Assembly: GCF_001421515.1 (NCBI RefSeq)
Contig: NZ_LMKM01000035.1
Location: forward strand, 148,943 to 212,942
Direction of reading: 5' to 3'
Origin: Pedobacter sp. Leaf216
Lineage (GTDB): Bacteria > Bacteroidota > Bacteroidia > Sphingobacteriales > Sphingobacteriaceae
Length of the DNA stretch: 64,000 nt
In this document: in pieces, positions 1 through 8,171 of the stretch
Numbering within the stretch: the first letter of the stretch is position 1
How the letters are laid out: each line of letters opens with the position of its first letter
Position numbers and translations under genes: made by a program
Notes under the pieces: generated by a model
Databases searched by the model: none
Told to the model about the DNA's origin: nothing
Seen by the model: only the letters and a program-made list of their open reading frames with translations

Positions 1-636
1 GAACACAAAATTTCGCGTGTTGGTGGCGAAAAGGAAATAGAAGTTAACGTACGTGTTTTAGCGGCAACCAATAAAGATCTGTTAAAAGAAATCGAAGATG
101 GTAATTTCCGTATGGATTTGTACCACAGGTTGAATGTAATTAATATCCATGTGCCACATTTAACAGAACGTACCGATGATATTCCTGTTATTGCACAAAA
201 CTTTTTAGAAAGCATTTGCAGTGATTACGGAATGCCTGTTAAAAAGATAAACGAAGGTGGTATGGCAGCTTTGCAGGCTTTACCATGGACAGGTAATGTA
301 CGTGAGTTGCACAATATGATTGAGCGTTTAATTATTTTGAGTGATAAAGTAATTACAGAAAACGATGTTCGGGCATTTGCCAACCCAGGCGGTGGAACAA
401 ATATTGGCGCGGCAAGCAGTGCTCAAATTGCAGGTGCGGGCGGTTCAGCCCTTGCTTCTTCTTTCGATTCATTTAATAACTTCCAGGATTATAAAGATCA
501 CGCTGAACGTGAGTTTATAAAATTTAAATTGGAAAAAAATAATTGGAACGTATCAAAAACTGCTGATGAAATTGATATTCAAAGAAGTCATTTATACAGC
601 AAAATTGAAAAATTTGGCTTAAAAAGAGCTGAGTAA
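1..636 (+). CDS. Sigma-54-dependent NtrC-family response regulator, C-terminal part (5' end outside window)
   Basis: The reading frame is open from base 1, so the start lies upstream of the window. The visible part begins inside the AAA+ sigma-54 activation domain: VNVRVLAATNKDL (sensor I region), FRMDLYHRLN, and LPWTGNVREL, which is the conserved W-x-GNVREL sensor II/arginine region. After a Gly/Ala/Ser-rich linker comes a C-terminal Fis-type helix-turn-helix (WNVSKTADEIDIQRSHLYSKI). Proteins of this family bind upstream enhancers and drive open-complex formation by RpoN polymerase. The receiver domain, if present, is not visible. It ends in TAA and is followed by a strong palindromic terminator. 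The likely regulon cannot be read from this fragment. Confidence 0.92.
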   Translation, partial: EHKISRVGGEKEIEVNVRVLAATNKDLLKEIEDGNFRMDLYHRLNVINIHVPHLTERTDDIPVIAQNFLESICSDYGMPVKKINEGGMAALQALPWTGNVRELHNMIERLIILSDKVITENDVRAFANPGGGTNIGAASSAQIAGAGGSALASSFDSFNNFQDYKDHAEREFIKFKLEKNNWNVSKTADEIDIQRSHLYSKIEKFGLKRAE

Positions 637-667
637 GAATATAATAAGATTGAAATTGAACTACAGC

Positions 668-700
668 AAAGAAGTCAAGTTTTTAAAACTTGACTTCTTT
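668..700. terminator. Bidirectional hairpin terminator, copy 1
   Basis: Perfect 16-bp arms (AAAGAAGTCAAGTTTT and its complement) around a single central base. The A-rich start and T-rich end let it act on both strands. It follows the NtrC-type gene. Confidence 0.8.
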
Positions 701-734
701 TGTAAAATTAGATGAAATAAATATTTAAATAATT

Positions 735-770
735 CATCTATATAGCAAAATCGAAAAGTTGGCTAAATAA
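735..770 (+). pseudogene. Remnant of the 3' end of a second NtrC-type gene
   Basis: The 12 codons read HLYSKIEKLAK then stop. They match the last helix of the upstream regulator (HLYSKIEKFG...). All nucleotide differences within the shared HLYSKIEK codons are synonymous: TTA/CTA, TAC/TAT, ATT/ATC and AAA/AAG. An in-frame stop lies just upstream, so only a fragment survives. The following non-coding bases and terminator are also shared with the intact copy. Confidence 0.5.
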
Positions 771-790
771 GATTGGAATAGAACTATAGC

Positions 791-823
791 AAAGAAGTCA
801 AGTTTTTAAAACTTGACTTCTTT
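791..823. terminator. Bidirectional hairpin terminator, copy 2
   Basis: Identical 33-bp palindrome to that at 668-700. It sits between the regulator remnant and the stop of the convergent ClC gene and would serve the minus-strand ClC gene. Confidence 0.8.
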
Positions 824-859
824 CGTTAATGACATTTCTCCTCTATTTATGGATCACAA

Positions 860-2650
860 TTAGCCCATGTAATCATTCTGTCTCATCAGCAATGCACGGT
901 ATTTGTTAAAAATTGCTGTTTTAGATACAAAACCTAAATATTGGTTTTGCACATTTAACACTGGCAAAATCCAAACATTATCCTGTTCCATTTTTTCAAG
1001 AACCATTTTCAGGTCATCATTTTCATTAATGGTATTTGGTGCCGGCTGAACCAATTGCGAAGCCATTAAATGCGCTTTATCAGGATGGTTAATCATCTCG
1101 TTAAATAACTCTTCAATATAAATTACACCTTTAAAGTCGCCCAACTCATCAGTAACTGCACAGATGTTTTTATGCGACTGCAAAATTTCATTCATCTTAA
1201 TCGAAATCAAATCGTTCATCTGTAACTGAGGATAACTTTTCTCAATCAGATACCTTAATTTCATTTGGTTCAAAACCGTAGTGTCTTTATCCTCGTGTGA
1301 CAAGAGCTCGCCCTTATCTGCCAATGCTTTAGTATAAATAGAATGTTTTTGCGAGCTGCGGTTAATCGCATAAGAAATGGCTGTGGTAATCATTAGTGGA
1401 ACCATTAATATATAGCCACCCGTAATTTCTGCAATAAGAAAAATGCCCGTTAAAGGCGCATGCATAATTGAGCCTAATGCAGCCGCCATACCAGCAACGA
1501 TAAAGTTAGACACATTTAACTGTGCCAGGCCCGATAAATTAACAATGTAAGCGAAAATAAATCCGATTAAGCCGCCCATGATTAAACTTGGTGCAAACGT
1601 ACCACCATTACCTCCTGCCCCTAAAGTTACCAGGGTGGCTATCGATTTCATAAAAATGGTTACCACCGTAAATAATACAACCAATGCCGGGATGTTATTG
1701 TAATCAGCAAAGATACTGTTGTTTATAACCGTTTGATAATCACCCTTTAATAAACCTTTAATGGTAATGTAGCCTTCGCCATATAGTGTTGGAAAGAGGA
1801 ATACCAATGCCCCAAGCATTAAACCGCCCACCACAACTTTTGTGTAAGGATGTTTAATTTTATAAAACAACCCTTTAACAGCATAATTGGCTTTTGTAAA
1901 ATAGATAGAGAATAAGCCAATAAAACAAGCGAGTATTACATAATAAAATAATGCATTTACCTTCCACCCTTCTGTAACCAAAAAGAAAAGTTGTTGCGTA
2001 TAAAATAACCTTGCCACCACAGCCGCGGTTGCTGCCGAAAGCAATAAAGGAATAAATGCAGGGATGGTAAATTCAGGCAAAAGAATTTCAATAGCAAAAA
2101 CAATTCCCGCAACAGGACTATTAAAAGCCCCTGCTATACCTGCAGCAGCACCACATGCCACCAACATGGTAATTTCCCGGTAAGATAACCCCAATAAACG
2201 TGCTAAATTAGAACCAATTGCCGACCCGCTGGTAACAATTGGAGCTTCCAAGCCTGTTGAGCCACCAAAGCCTACTGTTATGGCTGCGGTAATAATCTGC
2301 GAATAAATATTGTGTGCTTCTACCTTGCTCGATTTTTTTGAAATTGCATAAAGCAAAGGTGTTAAACCCGTTTCGAACTTTGATTTGCGAATAAAATATT
2401 TAATGTAAAGTACGGTTAAGAAAATACCGATCATCGGAAAAATAAAATACAGGTAGTATTTATATTTCCAGTGCCAATCTGATTGAAGGAATTCTTCGAT
2501 ATGATGGGTTAAACTTTTTAATGCGGCGGCTGCGAGGCCAGCTAAAATCCCAACAATTACAGCTAAGATAATTAAGAAATTACGGTTTGATATTTTAGAT
2601 TTTCGGTATAGGTTAATCTGATCAAGGTAATTTACAAATCTAATGTACAT
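860..2650 (-). CDS. ClC-family chloride channel/transporter with C-terminal CBS domains
   Basis: 596 residues: about ten hydrophobic membrane segments (roughly residues 25-440), then a cytoplasmic CBS pair (about 465-590). Signature motifs are STGLEAP (131-137, containing the external gating glutamate, E135) and GGNGGTFAP (346-354, equivalent to the GxFxP anion-binding loop). The GSGIP selectivity motif is poorly conserved; the nearest match is ETGLTP at 93-98. In the stretch FAIEILLPEF (185-194) the second glutamate of the E. coli exchanger's pair (internal proton glutamate E203) appears as Ile189, as expected for a passive channel rather than a proton-coupled exchanger. That is an inference from hand alignment. 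The CBS pair suggests nucleotide control. It stands alone, facing the NtrC gene, with a TAnnTTTG promoter upstream. Confidence 0.93.
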   Translation of the reverse strand: MYIRFVNYLDQINLYRKSKISNRNFLIILAVIVGILAGLAAAALKSLTHHIEEFLQSDWHWKYKYYLYFIFPMIGIFLTVLYIKYFIRKSKFETGLTPLLYAISKKSSKVEAHNIYSQIITAAITVGFGGSTGLEAPIVTSGSAIGSNLARLLGLSYREITMLVACGAAAGIAGAFNSPVAGIVFAIEILLPEFTIPAFIPLLLSAATAAVVARLFYTQQLFFLVTEGWKVNALFYYVILACFIGLFSIYFTKANYAVKGLFYKIKHPYTKVVVGGLMLGALVFLFPTLYGEGYITIKGLLKGDYQTVINNSIFADYNNIPALVVLFTVVTIFMKSIATLVTLGAGGNGGTFAPSLIMGGLIGFIFAYIVNLSGLAQLNVSNFIVAGMAAALGSIMHAPLTGIFLIAEITGGYILMVPLMITTAISYAINRSSQKHSIYTKALADKGELLSHEDKDTTVLNQMKLRYLIEKSYPQLQMNDLISIKMNEILQSHKNICAVTDELGDFKGVIYIEELFNEMINHPDKAHLMASQLVQPAPNTINENDDLKMVLEKMEQDNVWILPVLNVQNQYLGFVSKTAIFNKYRALLMRQNDYMG

Positions 2651-2681
2651 TCTATTGTTTTTTAATAGATAGCGAATAAGC

Positions 2682-2689
2682 CAAAAGTA
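2682..2689 (-). promoter_or_regulatory. Predicted -7 element for the ClC gene
   Basis: TACTTTTG on the minus strand fits the Bacteroidota TAnnTTTG -7 consensus and lies 32 bases upstream of the ClC start codon. Confidence 0.4.
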
Positions 2690-2726
2690 ACAAAAACAAC
2701 GAAAAGAGCCAATTTAAAGGCTTGTT

Positions 2727-3449
2727 TTATGCATCAAATTTATCTAACAGCTTTATTAGTGTAGCAAAATCTTTTGGGTATGGTGCATCAATAACAATAT
2801 CCTGATCATTTAATCCCTTAAAAACCAGGTGTCTGGCATGTAATGCAAAACGTTTCATGATGGGTTGCTCCTCTTCGCCTTTGGCTAATTTATAACCCCT
2901 CTTAATTGAAGAAAGAAAAACAGGTTTCCCTTTGTACATGTCATCACCCACAATAGCAGCCCTTTGTGTGGCCAGGTGGATGCGGATTTGGTGCATCCGG
3001 CCAGTTATTGGTTTACACTCTACCAAAGTATAATGTTTGTAGTATTTTAACGAATCAAAAATGGTTTCGGCCCTCTTGCCTTCAGCCCGATCGATGGTCA
3101 CATTTTTATTTCCATCGTTTAAGATTGGTAAATCAACCGTAAGCTGATCAAAAATTACATGTCCATCAACAACAGCATGATAGGTTTTATTTACCTTTCT
3201 CCTTTCAAACTGCATGGAAGCGTGGCGGTATCCTTCTGGGTTTTTTGCAATAATTAAAGCTCCTGATGTTTCTTTATCTAAACGGTGACAAACCTGTGCA
3301 TCATCACTATACTGTTTAGCAAGGCGTAATACATTGGTTTCTCCAGATCCGCCACGCTCATCAAGTGAGGCTAAAAAAGGAGGTTTATTGATAACTATGA
3401 AATCGTTGTCTTCGAAAAGAATAAGGTCTTTAAAATTTGGAAACTTCAA
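2727..3449 (-). CDS. RluA-family RNA pseudouridine synthase
   Basis: 240 residues, the size of an RluA-type enzyme without an S4 domain. The protein opens with the usual LFEDNDFIVINKP strand. The catalytic motif is HRLDKETSG (55-63), with the nucleophilic aspartate at position 58. Near the C-terminal third is ITGRMHQIRIHLA, the conserved RxHQIRxHL motif. The enzyme isomerises uridine to pseudouridine in rRNA or tRNA; which site cannot be decided from sequence. It lies downstream of the response regulator but is separated from it by a terminator and a repeat-bearing spacer, so it is probably transcribed alone. Confidence 0.92.
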   Translation of the reverse strand: MKFPNFKDLILFEDNDFIVINKPPFLASLDERGGSGETNVLRLAKQYSDDAQVCHRLDKETSGALIIAKNPEGYRHASMQFERRKVNKTYHAVVDGHVIFDQLTVDLPILNDGNKNVTIDRAEGKRAETIFDSLKYYKHYTLVECKPITGRMHQIRIHLATQRAAIVGDDMYKGKPVFLSSIKRGYKLAKGEEEQPIMKRFALHARHLVFKGLNDQDIVIDAPYPKDFATLIKLLDKFDA

Positions 3450-3506
3450 ACTGTGCTGTAATTAATGAAGCGCAAAAATACGATTTTATTTTTTTAAGCT
3501 GGTCCT

Positions 3507-3566
3507 CACCCTGAATTTATTTCAGGGCCTTGCTTGAGAAAGTCAGTAAAATGAATTCAGCTGGAC
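3507..3566. repeat. Dispersed palindromic intergenic repeat, degenerate copy
   Basis: CACCCTGAATTTATTTCAGGG (arms CCCTGAA/TTCAGGG) is followed about 25 bases on by ATGAATTCAGCTGGAC. The same head-and-tail arrangement recurs at 49215-49370 in another intergenic gap, so it is a dispersed element rather than a gene-specific site. Confidence 0.5.
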
Positions 3567-3622
3567 AAATTTGTTACAGGTATCATACTCCTAAACTTGT
3601 TTCAGAATCTAATTACGAAAGC

Positions 3623-3662
3623 AAAAAAAAACACAGATTAATCATCAGAAAAGATCTGTGTT
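3623..3662 (-). terminator. Rho-independent terminator of the response regulator gene
   Basis: On the minus strand AACACAGAT pairs with ATCTGTGTT across a 15-base loop and is followed by eight T residues. It lies about 30 bases past the stop of the regulator gene. Confidence 0.75.
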
Positions 3663-3693
3663 AATCTGTGTCTATTGGTAAATGAAGAATTAT

Positions 3694-4383
3694 TTAAGAT
3701 AGCTCAAACTTATAACCTACTCCTTTTACGGTTGATACATAAGTTTCACCTAATTTTTCTCTTAATTTACGGATATGTACATCAATAGTTCTGTTGGTTA
3801 CTACTACCGAGTCTTCCCAAATGTTTTTAAGAATGGATTCACGGGTGTAAACTTTCCCTGGTTTTGAAGCCAGTAAGTATAAAAGCTCGAATTCTTTTTT
3901 AGCCAACACCACTTTATTTCCACCTTGAAAAACCAAATAAGCTTCACGGTCGATCACTAAATCGCCAATCTCTAATTTGTTTTCAGATATTTCTTCCGTT
4001 CCGGTGTTTCTCCTCAAAATTGCATTGATTCGGCTAACTAGTGCACGTGGTTTTATCGGCTTTGCAATGTAGTCATCAGCACCAACGTTAAAACCTGCAA
4101 TTTCAGAATATTCCTCACTTCTGGCGGTTAAGAAAACCATAAATGTATTTTTGAACTCGGGTATTGCACGCATTAAGCGGCAAGCCTCTATCCCATCCAT
4201 TTTAGGCATCATAATATCCAGTATAATTAAATCCGGATGTACCTTTTTCGCAACTGTAATTCCTTCCTGGCCATTGGTTGCTGTGAAAACCTGATAACCC
4301 TCTTTTTTAAGGTTATATTCAATAAGCTCCAGAATATCTGGTTCATCATCAACAATTAATATTTTCTGACCTGCGTTGTTCAT
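3694..4383 (-). CDS. OmpR/PhoB-family two-component response regulator
   Basis: The N-terminal receiver domain has the acidic pair in ILIVDDEPD and the phosphoacceptor aspartate in LIILDIMMPKMDG (D56). Switch residues are visible in FLTARSEE and the conserved lysine in DYIAKPIKPRAL. A C-terminal winged helix (about residues 130-229) contains TRESILKNIW and VHIRKLREKLG. I start at the ATG at 4383 (MNNAGQKILIVDD). An upstream in-frame ATG at 4422 would add 13 residues that do not belong to the receiver fold. No histidine kinase is adjacent, so the partner is encoded elsewhere. It most resembles PhoB-like regulators, but the regulon is unknown. Confidence 0.9.
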   Translation of the reverse strand: MNNAGQKILIVDDEPDILELIEYNLKKEGYQVFTATNGQEGITVAKKVHPDLIILDIMMPKMDGIEACRLMRAIPEFKNTFMVFLTARSEEYSEIAGFNVGADDYIAKPIKPRALVSRINAILRRNTGTEEISENKLEIGDLVIDREAYLVFQGGNKVVLAKKEFELLYLLASKPGKVYTRESILKNIWEDSVVVTNRTIDVHIRKLREKLGETYVSTVKGVGYKFELS

Positions 4384-4486
4384 AGTTAAATATTTGTTAC
4401 GAAAGTAGTGTCTATGATGCAATATATAGTTAAGCCTAAGTTAAGAAATTGTTAATTACTTAAATTAGTTTAACATGGAATTTGTT

Positions 4487-5599
4487 TTAACGTAACGTTT
4501 TAGCTAAAAATGCCTCCAGTTCATCGCCACGCAGGTTTTTAGCAACGATTTTTCCGGCAGGATCAACAAGATAAGAAGTTGGTATGGCTTGCACCTGGTA
4601 TTTTTTAACCGTTTCGCCATTAAAATCTTTCAATTCCGAAACATGTGTCCAGGTTAGTCCGTCGGCTTTTATTGCACCTAACCAGGCTGCTTTATCTGTA
4701 TCTAAAGAAATACCGATAATGTCGAAATTCTTTTCTTTATATTTATTGTAAACTTTAACCACATTAGGGTTCTCCTGGCGACAAGGCTGACACCATGATG
4801 CCCAAAAATCAATTAATACGTATTTACCTTTATAATCAGATAAATTTACGGGTTTATTGTCTGCCGTATTGATTGTAAATGCAGGTGCAACCTGGCCTAC
4901 CTGTACAGCTTTTAATAAGGCCATTTGCTTAACAAAAGCGTCTACTGTAGCATTTCCTTTAATTTCTTCTTTAACTTCATCAGCAAATTTTACCAATTCA
5001 GCTTCATATTCCTGCGGACTTAAAGTGTTCATTGCATAGAAACTAGCAAGCGTTCCTTTGTTATCTTTAGCAAATTTAATAATCTCTGTATTCAACTGAT
5101 TAATATACGATTCATACTGTGGCTTCATCGATTCAAGCACAGCAGCCCTGTTCTCCGGCTGTTTTGATACTTTGGCTTCAAAATCAGCCTGCAATTTTTC
5201 TACTTGTTTTGCAAAATTGTTTCTAATGGCATTTAACTCTGATAATTTATCTACTTCATTTGCGCCCGAAATTTTATATGCCATAGTTTTATCAGCCAAA
5301 TCAGCTTCTAATTTAATGTCATCGCCATTTTTTGCAATCAGCATAAATTCGTGGTTACCAACTGATACCCTGAAGAAATCGACAGATGGTGTTTTACGGA
5401 TAAATTTGAATTCTCCTTTTTCTGATAGATTAGTCGAATCAATTGCAACCATATTGCTGTTCTGCATGCCGTATAAAAAAACTTTCTTTTCTGTTCCGGG
5501 ATTTTGGAAAGTTCCATCAATGGTAAAGCTATCTTTAGGTTTACATGCAGTAAAAGCAATAGCGATCAGCATGATAATGCTCAATTGTTTTAGTCTCAT
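4487..5599 (-). CDS. TlpA-like thiol-disulfide oxidoreductase lipoprotein with N-terminal DUF4369-type domain
   Basis: 370 residues. A signal peptide ends at a lipobox with Cys19 (AIAFTAC), so the protein is probably anchored to a membrane facing the periplasm. Residues about 25-115 resemble the beta-rich DUF4369 domain found in front of many Bacteroidota TlpA proteins, followed by a charged helical segment (about 115-230). The thioredoxin fold carries the redox motif WASWCQPC with Cys270 and Cys273, and a cis-proline segment VQAIPTSYLVD. Likely role: reduction or isomerisation of disulfides in exported proteins or cytochrome maturation; the substrate is unknown. Its ATG overlaps the gatB stop (TAATG), so the two genes are translationally coupled, though no shared function is apparent. 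Confidence 0.9.
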   Translation of the reverse strand: MRLKQLSIIMLIAIAFTACKPKDSFTIDGTFQNPGTEKKVFLYGMQNSNMVAIDSTNLSEKGEFKFIRKTPSVDFFRVSVGNHEFMLIAKNGDDIKLEADLADKTMAYKISGANEVDKLSELNAIRNNFAKQVEKLQADFEAKVSKQPENRAAVLESMKPQYESYINQLNTEIIKFAKDNKGTLASFYAMNTLSPQEYEAELVKFADEVKEEIKGNATVDAFVKQMALLKAVQVGQVAPAFTINTADNKPVNLSDYKGKYVLIDFWASWCQPCRQENPNVVKVYNKYKEKNFDIIGISLDTDKAAWLGAIKADGLTWTHVSELKDFNGETVKKYQVQAIPTSYLVDPAGKIVAKNLRGDELEAFLAKTLR

Positions 5600-7062
5600 T
5601 ATTTCAATTTTTCAAGTATTAATTCATTTAATTTTTTGGCGTCTGCTTTACCCTTGGCGAGTTTCATTACCTCACCAACAAACAAACCTAAAACGCCCTT
5701 TTTACCTTTCTTGTACGCTTCTACCTGTTGCGGGTATTTATTTAACACTTCATCAATAAAAGTGCTTAATTCATCTCCATTTTCGGTAATAAGTAGATTT
5801 AATGACTGCGCCAAGTCTGCCACTTTTGTATTTTCGTGCAATTCAATAGCAGGTAACAACTGTTGAATGGCAATTTGTTGTGTTATTTTTTTATCATCAA
5901 CCAAATTAATGGCATCTGCCAATTGCGGCGGACTCACCTTAAAATCTGTTATGGTGATTCCCTTTTCGTTTAGCACAGCTCTTATCGGGCCAATTAGCCA
6001 ATTGATCAGGCTTTTTTTATGATTAACAAGAGGTTGTGCATTATTAAAATAATTTAAAAGTTCTAAATCCTCAGCAAAAAGTGCTGCATCTGCCTTACTT
6101 ATTCCAAATTCTGAGATCATTTGTTTAGAAATTTCATTTGGTAATGCAGGCATCAACGATTTAATTTCTGCTAACCAGGTATCAGAAATATGAATCGGTT
6201 GTAAATCCGGATCTGAGAAATAACGGTAATCGTTAGCTTCCTCTTTTGTACGCATAGGTGAAGTGGTGCCTTTATCAGCATCAAAATTTAATGTGCTCTG
6301 AATAATCCGGCCTCCATTGGTAATCACTTCTACCTGACGGCCAAATTCAAAATCCATGGCTCTACGTACGTTACGCATTGAGTTTAGGTTTTTTACTTCA
6401 CATCGTGTACCAAATGTTGTAGTACCCTTGGCACGGATAGAAATATTGGCATCGCAACGCAAACTGCCCTCTTCCATGTTGCCATCACTTACGTTTAAGT
6501 GTCTTACCAGTTTTCTGATTTCACTCAGCAAAACAGAAGCTTCTTCCGAACTGCGGATATCAGGCTCAGTAACAATCTCAATCAACGGAACCCCGGCACG
6601 GTTTAAATCAACTAAAGAGTAATTTTCATCCTGATCGTGGATACTTTTTCCTGCATCTTCTTCCAGGTGAATGCGGTTGATCCCTATTTTTTTTGTAGAA
6701 CCATCTGCCAATTGAAGTTCCAGAAAACCATTTACACAGATAGGTTGATTATCTTGAGTAATCTGATATCCTTTAGGCAGATCAGCATAGAAATAATTTT
6801 TTCGGTCGAAATGATTAACCTGGTTAATTGTACAGTTTAAAGCCAAGCCGATACGGATAGCTTTTGCCACTACTTCTTTGTTCAATTTAGGCAATGCACC
6901 TGGCAGGGCCAGCGAAACAGTAGATATATTTTGATTAGGCAAAGCCCCGAAAGATGCACTATCAGCTGAAAATATTTTTGTATTTGTATTTAACTGAACG
7001 TGAATTTCCAGTCCTGAAACGAGTTCGAAAGTATTTTGGGGGCTTGTTTCTTGTAAAGGCAT
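5599..7062 (-). CDS. gatB: Aspartyl/glutamyl-tRNA(Asn/Gln) amidotransferase subunit B
   Basis: 487 residues, full length for GatB. The protein begins with SGLEIHVQLNT, the conserved start of the GatB kinase/cradle domain, and has LNRAGVPLIEIVTEPD and MEEGSLRCDANISI, both hallmark motifs. The C-terminal YqeY-like tail domain covers about 330-485. With GatA and GatC it converts misacylated Asp-tRNA(Asn) or Glu-tRNA(Gln) to the correct amide form. gatA and gatC are not in this window, as is common in Bacteroidota. The gene is followed by the TlpA-like gene with a one-base stop/start overlap. Confidence 0.97.
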   Translation of the reverse strand: MPLQETSPQNTFELVSGLEIHVQLNTNTKIFSADSASFGALPNQNISTVSLALPGALPKLNKEVVAKAIRIGLALNCTINQVNHFDRKNYFYADLPKGYQITQDNQPICVNGFLELQLADGSTKKIGINRIHLEEDAGKSIHDQDENYSLVDLNRAGVPLIEIVTEPDIRSSEEASVLLSEIRKLVRHLNVSDGNMEEGSLRCDANISIRAKGTTTFGTRCEVKNLNSMRNVRRAMDFEFGRQVEVITNGGRIIQSTLNFDADKGTTSPMRTKEEANDYRYFSDPDLQPIHISDTWLAEIKSLMPALPNEISKQMISEFGISKADAALFAEDLELLNYFNNAQPLVNHKKSLINWLIGPIRAVLNEKGITITDFKVSPPQLADAINLVDDKKITQQIAIQQLLPAIELHENTKVADLAQSLNLLITENGDELSTFIDEVLNKYPQQVEAYKKGKKGVLGLFVGEVMKLAKGKADAKKLNELILEKLK

Positions 7063-7463
7063 TTAAAGCTTCGTGATGTTATAAGTTTAATCACCACAGT
7101 TTTTAATGTGTGGTAAATATTAATGTGTCAAATATAGTTATTATTTAGTCTTTCGTTAAAAAAGGCTTGAAGGAGAAATTTTTAAAAATTCATGCCATGG
7201 CAATTACTCAATTTCTTGAGTAATTCAAAATAATCATAAATTCTTAGTGATTGATTGTTAAAACGAGCAAATTAAGAACATCTGTAGTATAAATTATTAA
7301 CTAAACATCTGTAAACAAGCTTTTTGCAATTATTTCTGCATTTTATTCAATGGGTTAGGCAATCGTTAAAGAATGTTAAATTATCATGCTACAATTAAAC
7401 TTGGTTATAACTGTTTTGTCTATCTCAGCAAATACACACAAAGAAACCTTTAATTTAAATGTT
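7063..7463. other. Intergenic control region between gatB and the secreted-protein array
   Basis: About 400 bases with no credible gene. It holds the divergent promoters of gatB and the first secreted paralogue, and a perfect 10-bp inverted repeat at 7202-7225 (AATTACTCAA, 4-base loop, complement). The last 40 bases contain the leader ACACACAAAG...TTTAATTTAAATG, which resembles the leaders of the two following paralogues. Confidence 0.5.
7202..7225. promoter_or_regulatory. Perfect 10-bp inverted repeat, possible operator
   Basis: AATTACTCAA-TTTC-TTGAGTAATT. It has no following T-run on either strand, so an operator is more likely than a terminator. The binding protein is unknown. Confidence 0.3.
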
Positions 7464-8063
7464 ATGAAAAAGTTAGTTTTATTTGCTGCAGTTTTGATGG
7501 TTTCATTATTCAGCATAAACAATGCAAAAGCACAAGTTAGCTTAAATATCAATATCGGTTCTCAACCAGTTTGGGGACCTACAGGATATGACCATGTAGA
7601 CTACTATTATTTTCCTGATATAAATGCATATTACTATGTACCATCCGGCCAGTATATTTATGCTAACGGTAGCCGCTGGATTTCAGCCAACAACTTACCA
7701 CCTCAATATGGAAACTTTGATCTGTATCGTGCCTATAAAGTGGTAATTAATGAGCCAAAACCATATTTAAGAAACAATGTTTATGCAACGCGGTATAGCA
7801 AATATAAAAATTATAGTGGCCGTCAAACTATTATAAGAGATAGTCGCGATGCTAAGTACTATGTGGTTAAAGGCCATCCAAACTGCAATCAACGTCCAAA
7901 TAATAATGTTGTTGTAGTTAGAAATAATAACCGTTCTACCCGAATTGTAGAAAGAAATGTTACAAGGCCAGCACAAAACAATGCCCGTCCGCAACGAAAC
8001 AATAATGGCAATAGTCGCTCAGAGGGAAACCGCAATGATAATAGAGGTAATGATCGTCATTAA
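7464..8063 (+). CDS. Small secreted protein, paralogue 1 of a three-gene array
   Basis: 199 residues from the ATG at 7464. An in-frame ATG at 7386 would add 26 residues ahead of an evident signal peptide (MKKLVLFAAVLMVSLF... NNAKAQ) and is rejected. The mature protein starts VSLNINIGSQPVWGPTGYDH and carries an aromatic-rich block (DYYYFPDINAYYYVP), NGSRWI, and YKVVINEPKPYLRN, ending in a disordered Asn/Arg-rich tail closing in RH. The core block is shared with the next two genes. I know of no characterised function; an exported envelope-associated role is inferred from the signal peptide only. It has its own terminator. Confidence 0.85.
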   Translation: MKKLVLFAAVLMVSLFSINNAKAQVSLNINIGSQPVWGPTGYDHVDYYYFPDINAYYYVPSGQYIYANGSRWISANNLPPQYGNFDLYRAYKVVINEPKPYLRNNVYATRYSKYKNYSGRQTIIRDSRDAKYYVVKGHPNCNQRPNNNVVVVRNNNRSTRIVERNVTRPAQNNARPQRNNNGNSRSEGNRNDNRGNDRH

Positions 8064-8081
8064 AAATAATATCTAATTGTG

Positions 8082-8113
8082 AAAAAGGGAGTTTCGGGAG
8101 AAGCTCCCTTTTT
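8082..8113 (+). terminator. Terminator of secreted paralogue 1
   Basis: AAAAAGGGAG pairs with CTCCCTTTTT across a 12-base loop, 19 bases past the stop codon. Confidence 0.85.
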
Positions 8114-8126
8114 ATTTAATATTTTT

Positions 8127-8142
8127 TGGCACGTGTTTAGTA
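8127..8142 (+). promoter_or_regulatory. Possible sigma-54-like promoter of paralogue 2
   Basis: TTGGCAC then N5 then TAGTA. The -24 half matches TGGCAC well and the -12 half (TTGC expected) poorly. It lies 30 bases upstream of the start, with the shared leader ACACACAAATTAAAT between. A similar element precedes paralogue 3. Confidence 0.35.
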
Positions 8143-8171
8143 CTAAACAAAAACACACAAATTAAATTTTT

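Noticed and set aside
5172..5759. A 195-codon plus-strand reading frame opposite the TlpA-like gene and gatB
   Set aside because: It lies antisense to two well-supported genes and its product has no recognisable domain.
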